Assembly: GCA_009923785.1 (NCBI GenBank)
Contig: RFSV01000004.1
Coordinates: 1 to 64,000, forward strand
Reading direction: 5' to 3'
From: Acidimicrobiia bacterium
GTDB taxonomy: Bacteria > Actinomycetota > Acidimicrobiia > Acidimicrobiales > Ilumatobacteraceae
Length of the DNA: 64,000 bases
In this document: piece by piece, positions 1-8,214 of the stretch
How the letters are laid out: every line of letters begins with the position of its first letter
Numbering within the stretch: the stretch's first letter is position 1
The notes under the pieces: generated by a model
What the model was told of the DNA's origin: nothing
The model's input: only the letters and a program-made list of their open reading frames with translations
Database searches by the model: none
Made by a program: the position numbers and the translations under genes

Positions 1-788
1 GAGACGCCTTCGTCGGCGATGACTTCCTTCAACTCGGCCAGGTTGGCCGCCGACGCTTCAGCCGAGGTCGACAGGTTCGGTACGACTGATCCCAACAACT
101 CGAACCCGTAGTGCGCGGCGAAGTACGCCATCGACACATGCCCCGTGATCATGACCCGCTTCTCATTGGGGATGACCGACAACAACTCCGACACCGCTCC
201 GTCGAGGGCGTTCAAGTCGGCGATCAACGCATCGGCCCGCGAGGACACGTCGAGGCCGACGGTCGACAACTCCTCGCTCAGATGCTCGACGACTTCGGCA
301 ACCGACACCGGGTCGGTCCAGAAATGCGGATCGCCTTCTTCGTGTTCGTGTTGTTCGTTGTCGTGCGCGTGTTCGTCGTCCGCGGACTTGGGCTCCTCCT
401 CGTGCCCTTCGTCATGGCCGTGATCGTGATCGTCACTGCTGTCGAGGGGTGTGATGTGATCGGCGGCGAAGAAGACGGGAGACTCCGCATTGTCCAGAAC
501 GTCGTTCAGAGCCTCTTCGAGATCGAGACCGTTGGCCACGACCAGAGTTGCCGAGTTGATCGCCTCGACGTCCTTGGCCGACGGCTCCCACTCATGAGGA
601 TCGATGCCGTTCGGAATCAGAACCGTCACGTCGGCCGAGTCGAGCACCAGATCCGACACGATCGCTCCGAGAACCGAGTGAGTCACCACGATCGACGGAG
701 CTGTGCTGCCATTGCCAGACGAGTCGCCCGAGCCACAGGCGGTGATGGCGAGAGCGGAGGCAAGAACGACGGGAAGGGAACGACGCAT
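1..788 (-). CDS. znuA: Zinc-type metal ABC transporter substrate-binding lipoprotein (C-terminus beyond window)
   Basis: Captures a divalent metal outside the membrane and hands it to an ABC importer. The visible 262 residues start with a lipoprotein signal ending in ITAC (Cys18). Three His of the cluster A-I fold are visible: His37 (THSVLG), His65 (DPHEWEPS) and His156 (DPHFWTDP). A loop rich in His, Asp and Glu lies at about residues 118-151, between the second and third ligands; such loops are typical of zinc rather than manganese binders. The gene runs off the left edge, so ATPase and permease partners are not seen. The start ATG at 788 lies just downstream of a Zur-like palindrome. Family call is firm; zinc specificity is inferred. 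Confidence 0.88.
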   Translation of the reverse strand, partial: MRRSLPVVLASALAITACGSGDSSGNGSTAPSIVVTHSVLGAIVSDLVLDSADVTVLIPNGIDPHEWEPSAKDVEAINSATLVVANGLDLEEALNDVLDNAESPVFFAADHITPLDSSDDHDHGHDEGHEEEPKSADDEHAHDNEQHEHEEGDPHFWTDPVSVAEVVEHLSEELSTVGLDVSSRADALIADLNALDGAVSELLSVIPNEKRVMITGHVSMAYFAAHYGFELLGSVVPNLSTSAEASAANLAELKEVIADEGV

Positions 789-794
789 AACGTA

Positions 795-813
795 AATGAT
801 AATGGTTCTCATT
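795..813. promoter_or_regulatory. Zur/Fur-like operator overlapping the znuA -10 region
   Basis: The 19-base sequence AATGATAATGGTTCTCATT is an imperfect palindrome (14 of 18 paired positions agree) of the Fur/Zur class. A -10-like TATCAT on the minus strand lies inside it, 7 bases before the znuA ATG, so bound repressor would block the promoter. It also lies about 60 bases upstream of the plus-strand aminotransferase. Zinc-dependent repression of the transporter is an inference. Confidence 0.65.
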
Positions 814-860
814 CTGTTGTGCAACTTCACGTTGTCCGTCGCTGCCGTCGGCCCTCCTAC

Positions 861-866
861 TACCGT
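861..866 (+). promoter_or_regulatory. Putative -10 element (TACCGT) of the aminotransferase gene
   Basis: TACCGT ends 7 bases before the ATG at 874. The TANNNT-near-start arrangement recurs through the window and suggests a leaderless mRNA. It also supports choosing 874 over the in-frame ATG further upstream. Confidence 0.4.
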
Positions 867-873
867 CCCTGTC

Positions 874-2091
874 ATGGTCTCGGCCTTCCTGCATCCTTTC
901 GCCAAACCCACTCGCACCGATTTCCGCTCCATCGTGTCGGGCCGAGGATCGATCGTCACCGATTCCGAGGGACGGGAGTACATCGATGCCATGGCCTCGC
1001 TCTGGTACTGCGCGGTCGGACATGGGCGCCGCGAGATCGCCGACTCTCTGGCGAACCAAGCATCCACTCTCGCCGGATACTCCACTTTCGATCCGTTCAC
1101 CAACGAGGTCGTCGAAGAGTTGGCGGAACGGCTGGTCGCCATCTCTCCCATGGCCGATGCTCGAGTCTTTTTCTGTTCGTCGGGTTCCGAGGCGGTCGAC
1201 ACCGCCATGAAACTCGCCCGTCTCGCTCACGTACAGGCGGGCCATCCAGAAAGAACGGTGATCATCTCTCGGCAGCGCGGTTACCACGGCACCGCTTATG
1301 GCGGCACCAGCGCGCAAGGAATTCCACCAAATCGGGAGGGATACGGCCCCCTGGTCGGCGACGTGGTTCAAGTTCCCGCCGACGACATCGAGGCTCTGGC
1401 CACAGCGATGTCGCACCACGGCGACACCATCGCCGCCGTTCTCGTCGAGCCCGTCCAAGGAGCCGGTGGTGTCTTCCCCCCGACCGAGGGTTATCTCGAA
1501 GGTGTGCGCCGCCTGTGTGATCAGCACGGAGCCTTTCTCATCTACGACGAAGTGATCAGCGGCTTCGGCCGCCTCGGACATTGGTTTGCCGCCCACCGGT
1601 TCGGCGTCCGACCCGATCTCGTCACCTTCGCCAAGGCCGTCACGTCGGGGTACGTGCCCCTCGGTGGAGTCTTCGTCGGACCCTCCGTGCGATCCGCCCT
1701 CGAAGCCGACCCCTCGTTCTTCCTGCGCACCGGATTCACGTATTCGGGCCATCCACTCGCCTGCCGCGCCGCTCTCGCCAACATCGACATCATCGAACGC
1801 GAAGGTCTCGTGGAGAGGGCCCATCACATCGGTCGCCGGCTGTCGGCCGGGCTGCACTCGCTCGCTGCCGACGATCTCGTCGCCGAAGTCCGCGGTGACG
1901 GCGCTGTCTGGGCCGTGGCTCAAAAACCCGGAGTCGACCCGATGGCAATTCGCGATCGCATGCTCGACATGGGAGTGATCACACGAGCGGTCGGCGCCGA
2001 CACCAACACCTTCTGCCCTCCGCTCGTCATCACCGACGCCGAACTCGACCGGGTCGTCGACGCGCTCACCCAGGCGATCACCACTGCATGA
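874..2091 (+). CDS. Class-III PLP-dependent aminotransferase
   Basis: Fold-type I aminotransferase of the omega-amino acid/adenosylmethionine-8-amino-7-oxononanoate family, about 405 residues. Visible motifs are the cofactor-phosphate loop SSGSEAVDTA near residue 103, YDEVISGFGR with the cofactor-ring Asp near 225, and the Schiff-base lysine in VTFAKAVTSG near 254. The ATG at 874 is preferred because homology begins close to it and a -10-like TACCGT lies just upstream; an upstream in-frame ATG at 796 would sit inside the Zur-like box. Its stop overlaps the ATG of the next gene (ATGA), so the two are probably co-translated. The amino donor and acceptor cannot be told from sequence. Confidence 0.87.
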   Translation: MVSAFLHPFAKPTRTDFRSIVSGRGSIVTDSEGREYIDAMASLWYCAVGHGRREIADSLANQASTLAGYSTFDPFTNEVVEELAERLVAISPMADARVFFCSSGSEAVDTAMKLARLAHVQAGHPERTVIISRQRGYHGTAYGGTSAQGIPPNREGYGPLVGDVVQVPADDIEALATAMSHHGDTIAAVLVEPVQGAGGVFPPTEGYLEGVRRLCDQHGAFLIYDEVISGFGRLGHWFAAHRFGVRPDLVTFAKAVTSGYVPLGGVFVGPSVRSALEADPSFFLRTGFTYSGHPLACRAALANIDIIEREGLVERAHHIGRRLSAGLHSLAADDLVAEVRGDGAVWAVAQKPGVDPMAIRDRMLDMGVITRAVGADTNTFCPPLVITDAELDRVVDALTQAITTA

Positions 2092-3325
2092 GCGACACGA
2101 ACGCGTCCCGTCCTGGCTTCGATCCGTCGAACCCGGCCTTTCGAGCCGACCCCTACCCCTTCTACGACGAGTTGCGCCAGCACGATCCGGTGCATCGCAC
2201 TCCGTTCGACACGATCGTCCTCACCCGCTACGAAGACGTCGCCTGGACGCTTCGCAGCAACGATTTCAGCCGCGACGTCGAAGCCAACGGAACGGAAATG
2301 AGCCCACCGACGAACTCGGCATGGCCAAGCGCGCCCGGCGTCGCAGCCGCACCGGGTCGAAGTCGATCCTCAATCTCGACCCGCCGGATCACACGCGCCT
2401 GCGCCGACTCGTGAGCAAAGCTTTCACGCCGTCGGCGATCGAGCGACTGCGTCCACGCGTTCAGCAACTCGTCGACGATGTCCTCGACCGCGCTGCGTCA
2501 CAAGGTGGCTTCGAGCTCGTCGACGAACTGGCCTTCCCCATTCCGTTCCAGGTGATCTCTGATCTGCTCGACATGCCCACCAACCGCGCCGACGAACTGC
2601 GCGATTGGAGCCAGATCATCACCTTCGCCTTGGAGCCCACGTCGACGCTCGAGGATCTCGATCGCGTCGACGCCGCTTTTGCCGAGTTGATTCCTTATCT
2701 GATCGACGTCGTCGAGAGCCGTCGACGCTCACCGGGCGACGATCTGCTGTCGGCGCTCCTCGCCGTCGAAGACCAAGGCGACACCTTGTCCATGCCCGAG
2801 CTCATGAGCTTCGTCGTGCTTTTGTACATTGCCGGCCACGAGACCACGGTCAATCTGATCGGCAACTCGGTCAACGCCCTCTTGAACCACCCCGACCAGC
2901 TTGCCGCGTGGCATGCCGATCCGTCGATCGGTTCCCGAGCCGTGGACGAGTGTCTACGCTTTGACGGCCCGGTGCAGCAGACCGTCCGGGTACCGATGGT
3001 GCCCGTCACCTATCAAGGCCTCGACGGACCGATCGTCGTCGATCCCGGAACGATCGTGACGACAGTTCTCGGCGCCGCCGATCACGATCCGACGGTGTTC
3101 GCTGATCCGCATTCGCTGCGCCTCGATCGGCCGAACGCCAATCGACATGTGGCCTTCGCGGCCGGTATCCACTACTGCCTCGGCGCGAGCCTGGCCCGGC
3201 TCGAAGCCGAGATCGCCGTCGGATCACTCGTGACGCGCTTCCCCACCATGCGTTCGGTCGGCGACATCACCTGGCGCGACCGACTCACCATCCGCGGTGT
3301 CGATCGACTCGCCCTCGAATTCTGA
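2088..3325 (+). pseudogene. Cytochrome P450, interrupted by one frameshift
   Basis: Two reading frames together make one P450. Frame one (from ATG 2088) encodes the N-terminus, including DPYPFYDELR and TRYEDV, and continues to about 2295. The rest, starting with residues near DELGMAKRARR, lies in another frame and runs to 3325. One missing base (or two extra) between about 2290 and 2303 would explain it. The C-terminal part is complete: I-helix AGHETTVNLIGN, the K-helix ExxR in DECLRF, and the heme loop FAAGIHYCLGASLARLE with the thiolate Cys. The start overlaps the aminotransferase stop. Strong conservation on both sides suggests a recent lesion or a consensus error, not old decay. Confidence 0.82.
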
Positions 3326-3329
3326 GCCG

Positions 3330-4145
3330 TCAGTTGGCCCGGGTGTGATACTTGGGAGCGAGTCGTCCGTGCTCGTCGCGAACGTCGAACTCCTCCGACA
3401 GGTCCTCGACCCATTGAATCGAGCCGGACCGAGCCATCAGATCGGGCGCAATCGCCAACGCGGCAATAGCCCGGCCAACGCCGAGCGGCGTCTGCGCCTT
3501 GTCCAGATCGCTCTTACGCTCACCGGCCCACTCGAGAATGAACTCGGTGGCCACCGAGCCCGGGTAGATCGAGCAGCACGCGATCCCTTCGGGTTTCAAC
3601 TCGAGAGCCATGTCGGCACTCAGTCGGTCGAGGCCCGCCTTACCGGCGCCATACGACGAGCTGAAGTGATACGACGAGCCACCTGGTGACGACACGTTGA
3701 AGATCGCGCCTCCTGGTCCGGCGGCGAAAAGAAGCGGAGCGGCATGCCACGACGCGATGTAGTGAGCCCGCAGACCGATACCGACTTGGTCGTCCCAAAT
3801 GGACACCGGGTGCTGCCAGAAACCTCCGCCCCAAGCGGGCGGATCAGGAATCTTGTAGACGTTGTTGACCAAGACGTCGATGCGCCCGACGTCGGCACGG
3901 ACCCGATCGAACAAGCCGGCGATCTGAGCATCGTCACCGTGGTCGACCTGAACTGCGACACCCTTGCCCCCAGCGTCTTCCACCATTTTCACGGTGGTGT
4001 CGATGCTGAGGTCACCCGATCCCGTCGTACGACCGGTCACGTAGACGGTGGCCCCCAATTCTCCGAGAGCGATAGCGGTTCCTCGACCGATACCCCGACT
4101 CGATCCGGTGACGACGGCGATCTTTCCGTCGAGGGGACGGCTCAC
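3330..4145 (-). CDS. Short-chain dehydrogenase/reductase (DHRS1-like)
   Basis: NAD(P)-dependent oxidoreductase of 271 residues with a Rossmann fold. It has the TGSSRGIGRG cofactor loop near residue 13, a VNNVY version of the NNAG motif, and the catalytic Ser plus YGAGK (Tyr-x3-Lys) near residue 165. The unusually long insert around the substrate loop (PPAWGGGFWQHP) resembles the DHRS1 subgroup. The GTG start overlaps the stop of the preceding P450 (GTGA), so it is the last gene of a five-gene minus-strand operon with two P450s. Oxidation of an alcohol made by one of those P450s is a reasonable inference. Confidence 0.88.
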   Translation of the reverse strand: MSRPLDGKIAVVTGSSRGIGRGTAIALGELGATVYVTGRTTGSGDLSIDTTVKMVEDAGGKGVAVQVDHGDDAQIAGLFDRVRADVGRIDVLVNNVYKIPDPPAWGGGFWQHPVSIWDDQVGIGLRAHYIASWHAAPLLFAAGPGGAIFNVSSPGGSSYHFSSSYGAGKAGLDRLSADMALELKPEGIACCSIYPGSVATEFILEWAGERKSDLDKAQTPLGVGRAIAALAIAPDLMARSGSIQWVEDLSEEFDVRDEHGRLAPKYHTRAN

Positions 4146-5413
4146 GATCGCGCTCCAGCAGCTGTGAACTCGATGTCGAGACTAGTGAGCCCTCTCAACA
4201 TGAAACTCGGGAAGTACTCGTATTTGTTCGAGTCGGCGAGACGGAACGACTCGATGCGCTTCGACAACTCTTCGAGAGCCACCTTTCCCTCGAGACGAGA
4301 GAGATTCGCACCCAGACAGAAGTGAATGCCCTTGCCGAACGCCAGGTGATCACGTAGGTGCTCGCGATCGGGATCAAAAGCATCAGGCTCCGAGTACAGG
4401 CACTCGTCGCGATTGGCCGACGAGAAGACGATGATCAGCCGGTCACCCTTCTTCAATGGATAGCCACCCAACTCGGTGTCCGCTGTCACGATCCGCCACA
4501 TGCCCTGAGTCGGGGTCGACAGCCGCAGCGTCTCTTCCACGATTCTTTCGACTCGAGACGGATCCTTCTTCACCATCTCCCACTGCTCGGGGTTCTCCGC
4601 CAAGAGCCTCACCATCTCGGTCAACATCTTGGTGGTGGTTTCGTTACCTGCCACGAGCAGCTGTTGGATGATGCTCAACATTTCCGGCATGTCGAGTGGG
4701 CGCTTGTCGGTGACCTCCGGATCGTCGTCCTCGACGGTGGCGTTCAGCAGATTCGTGAGGATGTCGTCCTGAGGTTCGGTCCGCCGTTTGTTCAACTGTT
4801 CGGCGAAGTAGTGCTGGAATTCGTTCACTCCGTATTCGGCCTGAATGCGGTCCTCGATCGTGATGTTGGTTCCGATGCCGGCAATCGAGTCATCGGACCA
4901 TCGCTTGAAATCGGCCAAACGATCGTCAGGGACGTTGAGAGCCTTGGCGATGACTCGCACCGGAAGAGGGACTCCGAACTCCTCGACGAACTCGATTCGA
5001 CCCTTGTCGATCCAGGAATCGATGAGCCTGACGGTGATCTCTCGGATCGTCGGCTCCAATTCGGCGATGACCTTGGGATGAAAAGCGCGCGAAACCAGCC
5101 GGCGATAGCGAGTGTGATCTGGCTGATCGACCGTCAGCATCGTTCCGACTCTCGGATATCCCTCGGCGAAAACCTCGGCGAACCGCTTTCGAACCTCATC
5201 GGACATCGGCATTCCCGACGTCCCAAAAGATGACGAGAACGTCTGCGGATCACGCAGGGTCTGCATGACGAGATCGTGCCGAGTGACCATCTTGATGCCC
5301 ATCCCCGGAATCTCGTACACGGGCTGTTCGTCCCGCATCTTGGCGTAATGCGGAAACGGGCACTGCAACGTGCCGGGGTCGAAGGGATTGAAGGTGCTCA
5401 GATCGACGCTCAC
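4142..5413 (-). CDS. Cytochrome P450 monooxygenase
   Basis: Soluble bacterial P450 of about 423 residues. The I-helix reads AGNETTTKML, the ExxR is in EETLRL, and the heme loop is FGKGIHFCLGANLSRLE with Cys near residue 366. I place the start at GTG 5413, because GAGAAAGG lies 7-8 bases upstream and because an earlier ATG at 5437 would overlap the preceding gene. It lies 13 bases after the F420-type oxidoreductase and overlaps the downstream SDR. Electrons must come from a ferredoxin system encoded elsewhere. The sequence resembles actinobacterial steroid/terpenoid P450 families (CYP125/CYP142-like superfamily), but the substrate is not determinable. Confidence 0.93.
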   Translation of the reverse strand: MSVDLSTFNPFDPGTLQCPFPHYAKMRDEQPVYEIPGMGIKMVTRHDLVMQTLRDPQTFSSSFGTSGMPMSDEVRKRFAEVFAEGYPRVGTMLTVDQPDHTRYRRLVSRAFHPKVIAELEPTIREITVRLIDSWIDKGRIEFVEEFGVPLPVRVIAKALNVPDDRLADFKRWSDDSIAGIGTNITIEDRIQAEYGVNEFQHYFAEQLNKRRTEPQDDILTNLLNATVEDDDPEVTDKRPLDMPEMLSIIQQLLVAGNETTTKMLTEMVRLLAENPEQWEMVKKDPSRVERIVEETLRLSTPTQGMWRIVTADTELGGYPLKKGDRLIIVFSSANRDECLYSEPDAFDPDREHLRDHLAFGKGIHFCLGANLSRLEGKVALEELSKRIESFRLADSNKYEYFPSFMLRGLTSLDIEFTAAGARS

Positions 5414-5426
5414 GACGATTCCTTTC

Positions 5427-6395
5427 TCAGGTTCCACTCAGGCGGTTGACCACGGGGGCCACAGCCTCCATGTTGGAGGTTCCGAACGACACGTAGGAAA
5501 TACCGAAACGCTCGCGACGATCGACGAGCCGATCGCAGATCTCCTCGACCGAGCCGATGAGAACGTGCGGATGCTCGGCCATGGTCGATGGTGTCATTCC
5601 GAACATGGGAGCCATCTTGCCGAGGGTTGCCTCGGAATCCGGGGTCACAACAGTGAAGTAGGCGGCGATCTCGAGTTCGATGTCGTCGAACCGTGCCCCC
5701 GCTCCGTTCTTCACCCACTGAATCTTCTGTTCGGTCAGCTCGGCAGTCGACGAGCCGATGCCTTCCGGGCCGAGTCGGCCCGACGAGTTGTTGAAGTTGA
5801 GGCTGACGATGTCGGCTTCACGCCCGGCGATGGTGAGGACTCGTTGAGCACCGCCTCCGATCATCAAGGGGGGGTGCGGATTCACAGGCTTCGGCACCGC
5901 TTCGAAGCCCACCGCGTGTACGTGAGTACCCGAGATGTCGAGCTCTCCGTCGGAGAACGAAGCCCGGAGGAGGCCGATCACTTCTTCCATCCTGTCGAGC
6001 CGCACACCGGCCCGATCGAAAGGAATACCCATGGCGTCGTACTCGTTCTGCAACCATCCCGCTCCGAGCCCGATTTCGAGACGTCCGTCCGAGAAGAAGT
6101 CGAGAGTCGCGAGTTCCTTGGCCAGCATCACGGGGTTGCGGTAGTCGACGCACAACACACGGCAACCGATTTTGATGGAGGACGTGGCTTCCGCGGCCAC
6201 AGCCATGGCCGGAATCGCCGCCACTGTTTGGACCGGGTGACCTGTCGGCGTGAGAGCTGGGCCCGGTCCGATCACATGATCGGCGAGATGGAACGAGGAG
6301 TACCCGAGGTCCTCGGCCTTCTTGGCCGTGTCCCGCCACTCTTTGGCCGACGAGGGTGCGTACCCCTGGAGTCCGAATCGAAACTTTTTCGTCAC
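5427..6395 (-). CDS. Luciferase-like (LLM) F420-type oxidoreductase
   Basis: TIM-barrel flavin/F420-dependent oxidoreductase of 322 residues. Typical LLM signatures are GYSSFHLADH near residue 31, the strand RNPVMLAKELATLDFFSDGR, and GLGAGW near 115. The N-terminal FGLQGYAP and the HPPLMIGGG segment match actinobacterial F420-dependent members better than true bacterial luciferases. It overlaps the upstream PEP-type gene by 4 bases and is followed by a P450, so it is in the same operon. The substrate is unknown; F420 use is inferred from family and lineage. Confidence 0.87.
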   Translation of the reverse strand: MTKKFRFGLQGYAPSSAKEWRDTAKKAEDLGYSSFHLADHVIGPGPALTPTGHPVQTVAAIPAMAVAAEATSSIKIGCRVLCVDYRNPVMLAKELATLDFFSDGRLEIGLGAGWLQNEYDAMGIPFDRAGVRLDRMEEVIGLLRASFSDGELDISGTHVHAVGFEAVPKPVNPHPPLMIGGGAQRVLTIAGREADIVSLNFNNSSGRLGPEGIGSSTAELTEQKIQWVKNGAGARFDDIELEIAAYFTVVTPDSEATLGKMAPMFGMTPSTMAEHPHVLIGSVEEICDRLVDRRERFGISYVSFGTSNMEAVAPVVNRLSGT

Positions 6396-8146
6396 GACGA
6401 GACCTCGAGGACGGTCACGGCTCCGGTGTCACCGTCGACTTCGATCAAGGATCCGTCCGGGATCCGCAAGGTGGCGTCGGTCGCCGACACGACACACGGG
6501 AGCCCCAGTTCACGACTCACGATGATGGCGTGACTGATCGCCGCGCCCACGTTCACCACCACGGCGCCACACGCCATGAAGAGTGGCGTCCAGGCCGGGT
6601 CGGTGTTCGGTGCAATGAGCACGTCGCCGGGTTCAAGGTCTCGCGGGTCGGCGGGGTCCAGGATCACCCGAGCGCGACCGACATATGTGCCCGGACAACC
6701 CGGAACACCTTGGACCACGTCGCCGGCCGATGCCTTGGTAGCCGAACTCGCACCCTTTTTGGCCCACTGGCCAAGCGGCGGCACCACACCGTCGCGAATG
6801 ATGAACGGTGGCTCCAGATTCTGGATCTCTTTCCAGGTCCGGTAACGATCGGCCAACAGATCCGTGAATGCTGCGGGATTCTTCACGAATTCCTCGAGCT
6901 CGGCATCGAGGAGCATGAAAACATGATGCGCGTCACGAAGGTGTCCGGCGTCGGCATGACGACGGCCGAGCTCCCTGATCGCCACCCGGACTTCGTTGAC
7001 GGCACGAATGATGTTCGTCTTGGTGCGTTCTCGGACCGCCATCTGAGTGCCGGCAACCAACGCGCCTTCGAACTGTCCTGCCAACTCCTCCCCCAGAGCA
7101 GCAACTTTGGCGCGCACGTCACTGGTCAGTCGCCGACGTTCCTCGGCCTTCTTGTCGTTGCGAAGTCGCGGAGACTCGTCGTCGGACTGCAAGCGAATTC
7201 GATCGATGGCAGCGAGGGCGATTTCGGGCCTCGTCTCCCAAGTGTCCGAGCTGATCTCCCATTCGTTGGGACCACGAGAGCCAAACTCGACCAAGAACTG
7301 TTCGAACTCGGCCACGAACTTCTTCGCATCCGCGGCCTGAGACGACGTCAGGCGACCGACAAGACCCTGCACGCCCTGATCGAACGAGGACGTGAGTTCG
7401 GCGGAATTCTTCACCAACCGGGACAACTCCCACATCCGATAACTGGGTTCGGCCGAGTCGACATCACCGATACCGGACAGAAGTTTCATCGCCGTCTCCG
7501 GTTCTCCGATCGCCGCACACACGGCACCAAGAATCCCGGGAGCGATCGCCGAGTCGGAACTGGGCGGCGTGTGGCTGTCGAACAGCTTCCCGAGCAGAGG
7601 CTGGACCATACGAACTCGCGCCACAATGTCGTCGTCCGATGCTGCACCGAGATCCGGACGGGAGCGCCGAAGCTCGATGGTCATCACCTTTTCGGCGTCG
7701 ACCTCGGGGACCGAGGTCGTCGACATCACCCACGCCAGATGACCGAGGATTCCCTCGACGAGATCAGGCCGTTCGTCGAGCGGGTGGGGGACGTACGGCG
7801 GAACGTCGGGATGGTCGCCGAAGAAGGCCAGATCGAGCTGTTCCACCGTCAACAGAGGGCTACGGACTCCTTGCATTCGGACGTGCGACAGGTTGATGTA
7901 GAAGTAGCCACCGAAGAAGCCCGCCACTTCGTACTCGCCGTCGGTGAATTCATCGAGGGTGTAGTTGCCACCTCGAACGTAGCCATCTCGCCAGCCATGC
8001 ATGATTCCGTTCTCCCAACACAACTGTTGAGACAACGGGCTCGCCGATGACGGGAGCACCTCTCCCGCATTGGCCCTCGTGTAGTGCGGCCAACGCTCAC
8101 TCGCGTGCCGGTCGGTGATCCACCGATCTTCCATGACGTCCCCCAT
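6392..8146 (-). CDS. Stand-alone PEP-utilising-enzyme mobile-domain protein
   Basis: 584 residues. The last 90 or so form a phosphohistidine swivelling domain: the motif GAAISHAIIVSRELG carries the phospho-acceptor His near residue 539, as in PEP synthase, PPDK and rifampicin phosphotransferase. I see no ATP-grasp domain at the N-terminus and no C-terminal PEP-binding barrel. Residues 1-450 are a mostly helical region with no motif I recognise, containing an Arg/Glu-rich segment near 330-380. It is the second gene of a P450 operon. Such proteins occur beside degradation genes in actinobacteria, and a phosphotransfer role on a substrate is only inferred. An alternative start is ATG 8134. Confidence 0.75.
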   Translation of the reverse strand: MGDVMEDRWITDRHASERWPHYTRANAGEVLPSSASPLSQQLCWENGIMHGWRDGYVRGGNYTLDEFTDGEYEVAGFFGGYFYINLSHVRMQGVRSPLLTVEQLDLAFFGDHPDVPPYVPHPLDERPDLVEGILGHLAWVMSTTSVPEVDAEKVMTIELRRSRPDLGAASDDDIVARVRMVQPLLGKLFDSHTPPSSDSAIAPGILGAVCAAIGEPETAMKLLSGIGDVDSAEPSYRMWELSRLVKNSAELTSSFDQGVQGLVGRLTSSQAADAKKFVAEFEQFLVEFGSRGPNEWEISSDTWETRPEIALAAIDRIRLQSDDESPRLRNDKKAEERRRLTSDVRAKVAALGEELAGQFEGALVAGTQMAVRERTKTNIIRAVNEVRVAIRELGRRHADAGHLRDAHHVFMLLDAELEEFVKNPAAFTDLLADRYRTWKEIQNLEPPFIIRDGVVPPLGQWAKKGASSATKASAGDVVQGVPGCPGTYVGRARVILDPADPRDLEPGDVLIAPNTDPAWTPLFMACGAVVVNVGAAISHAIIVSRELGLPCVVSATDATLRIPDGSLIEVDGDTGAVTVLEVSS

Positions 8147-8214
8147 TCACCGACCCCCGTCGGATCCCCCAAACTAATCCAGCGATCACTTCGGCGCCAT
8201 CTCTCGGGGACCGG

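Noticed and set aside
592-1923. Long antisense open frame over the aminotransferase
   Set aside because: No family motifs; the plus-strand frame has clear PLP-enzyme motifs. High G+C gives long antisense frames.
6356-8050. 564-residue plus-strand open frame opposite the PEP-type protein
   Set aside because: Arg/His-rich composition and no motifs; the minus-strand frame has the phosphohistidine motif.
8150-8163. CCGACCCCCGTCGG as a terminator or operator
   Set aside because: Arms are only 5 bases, with no T run, and the spot lies upstream of a start codon.
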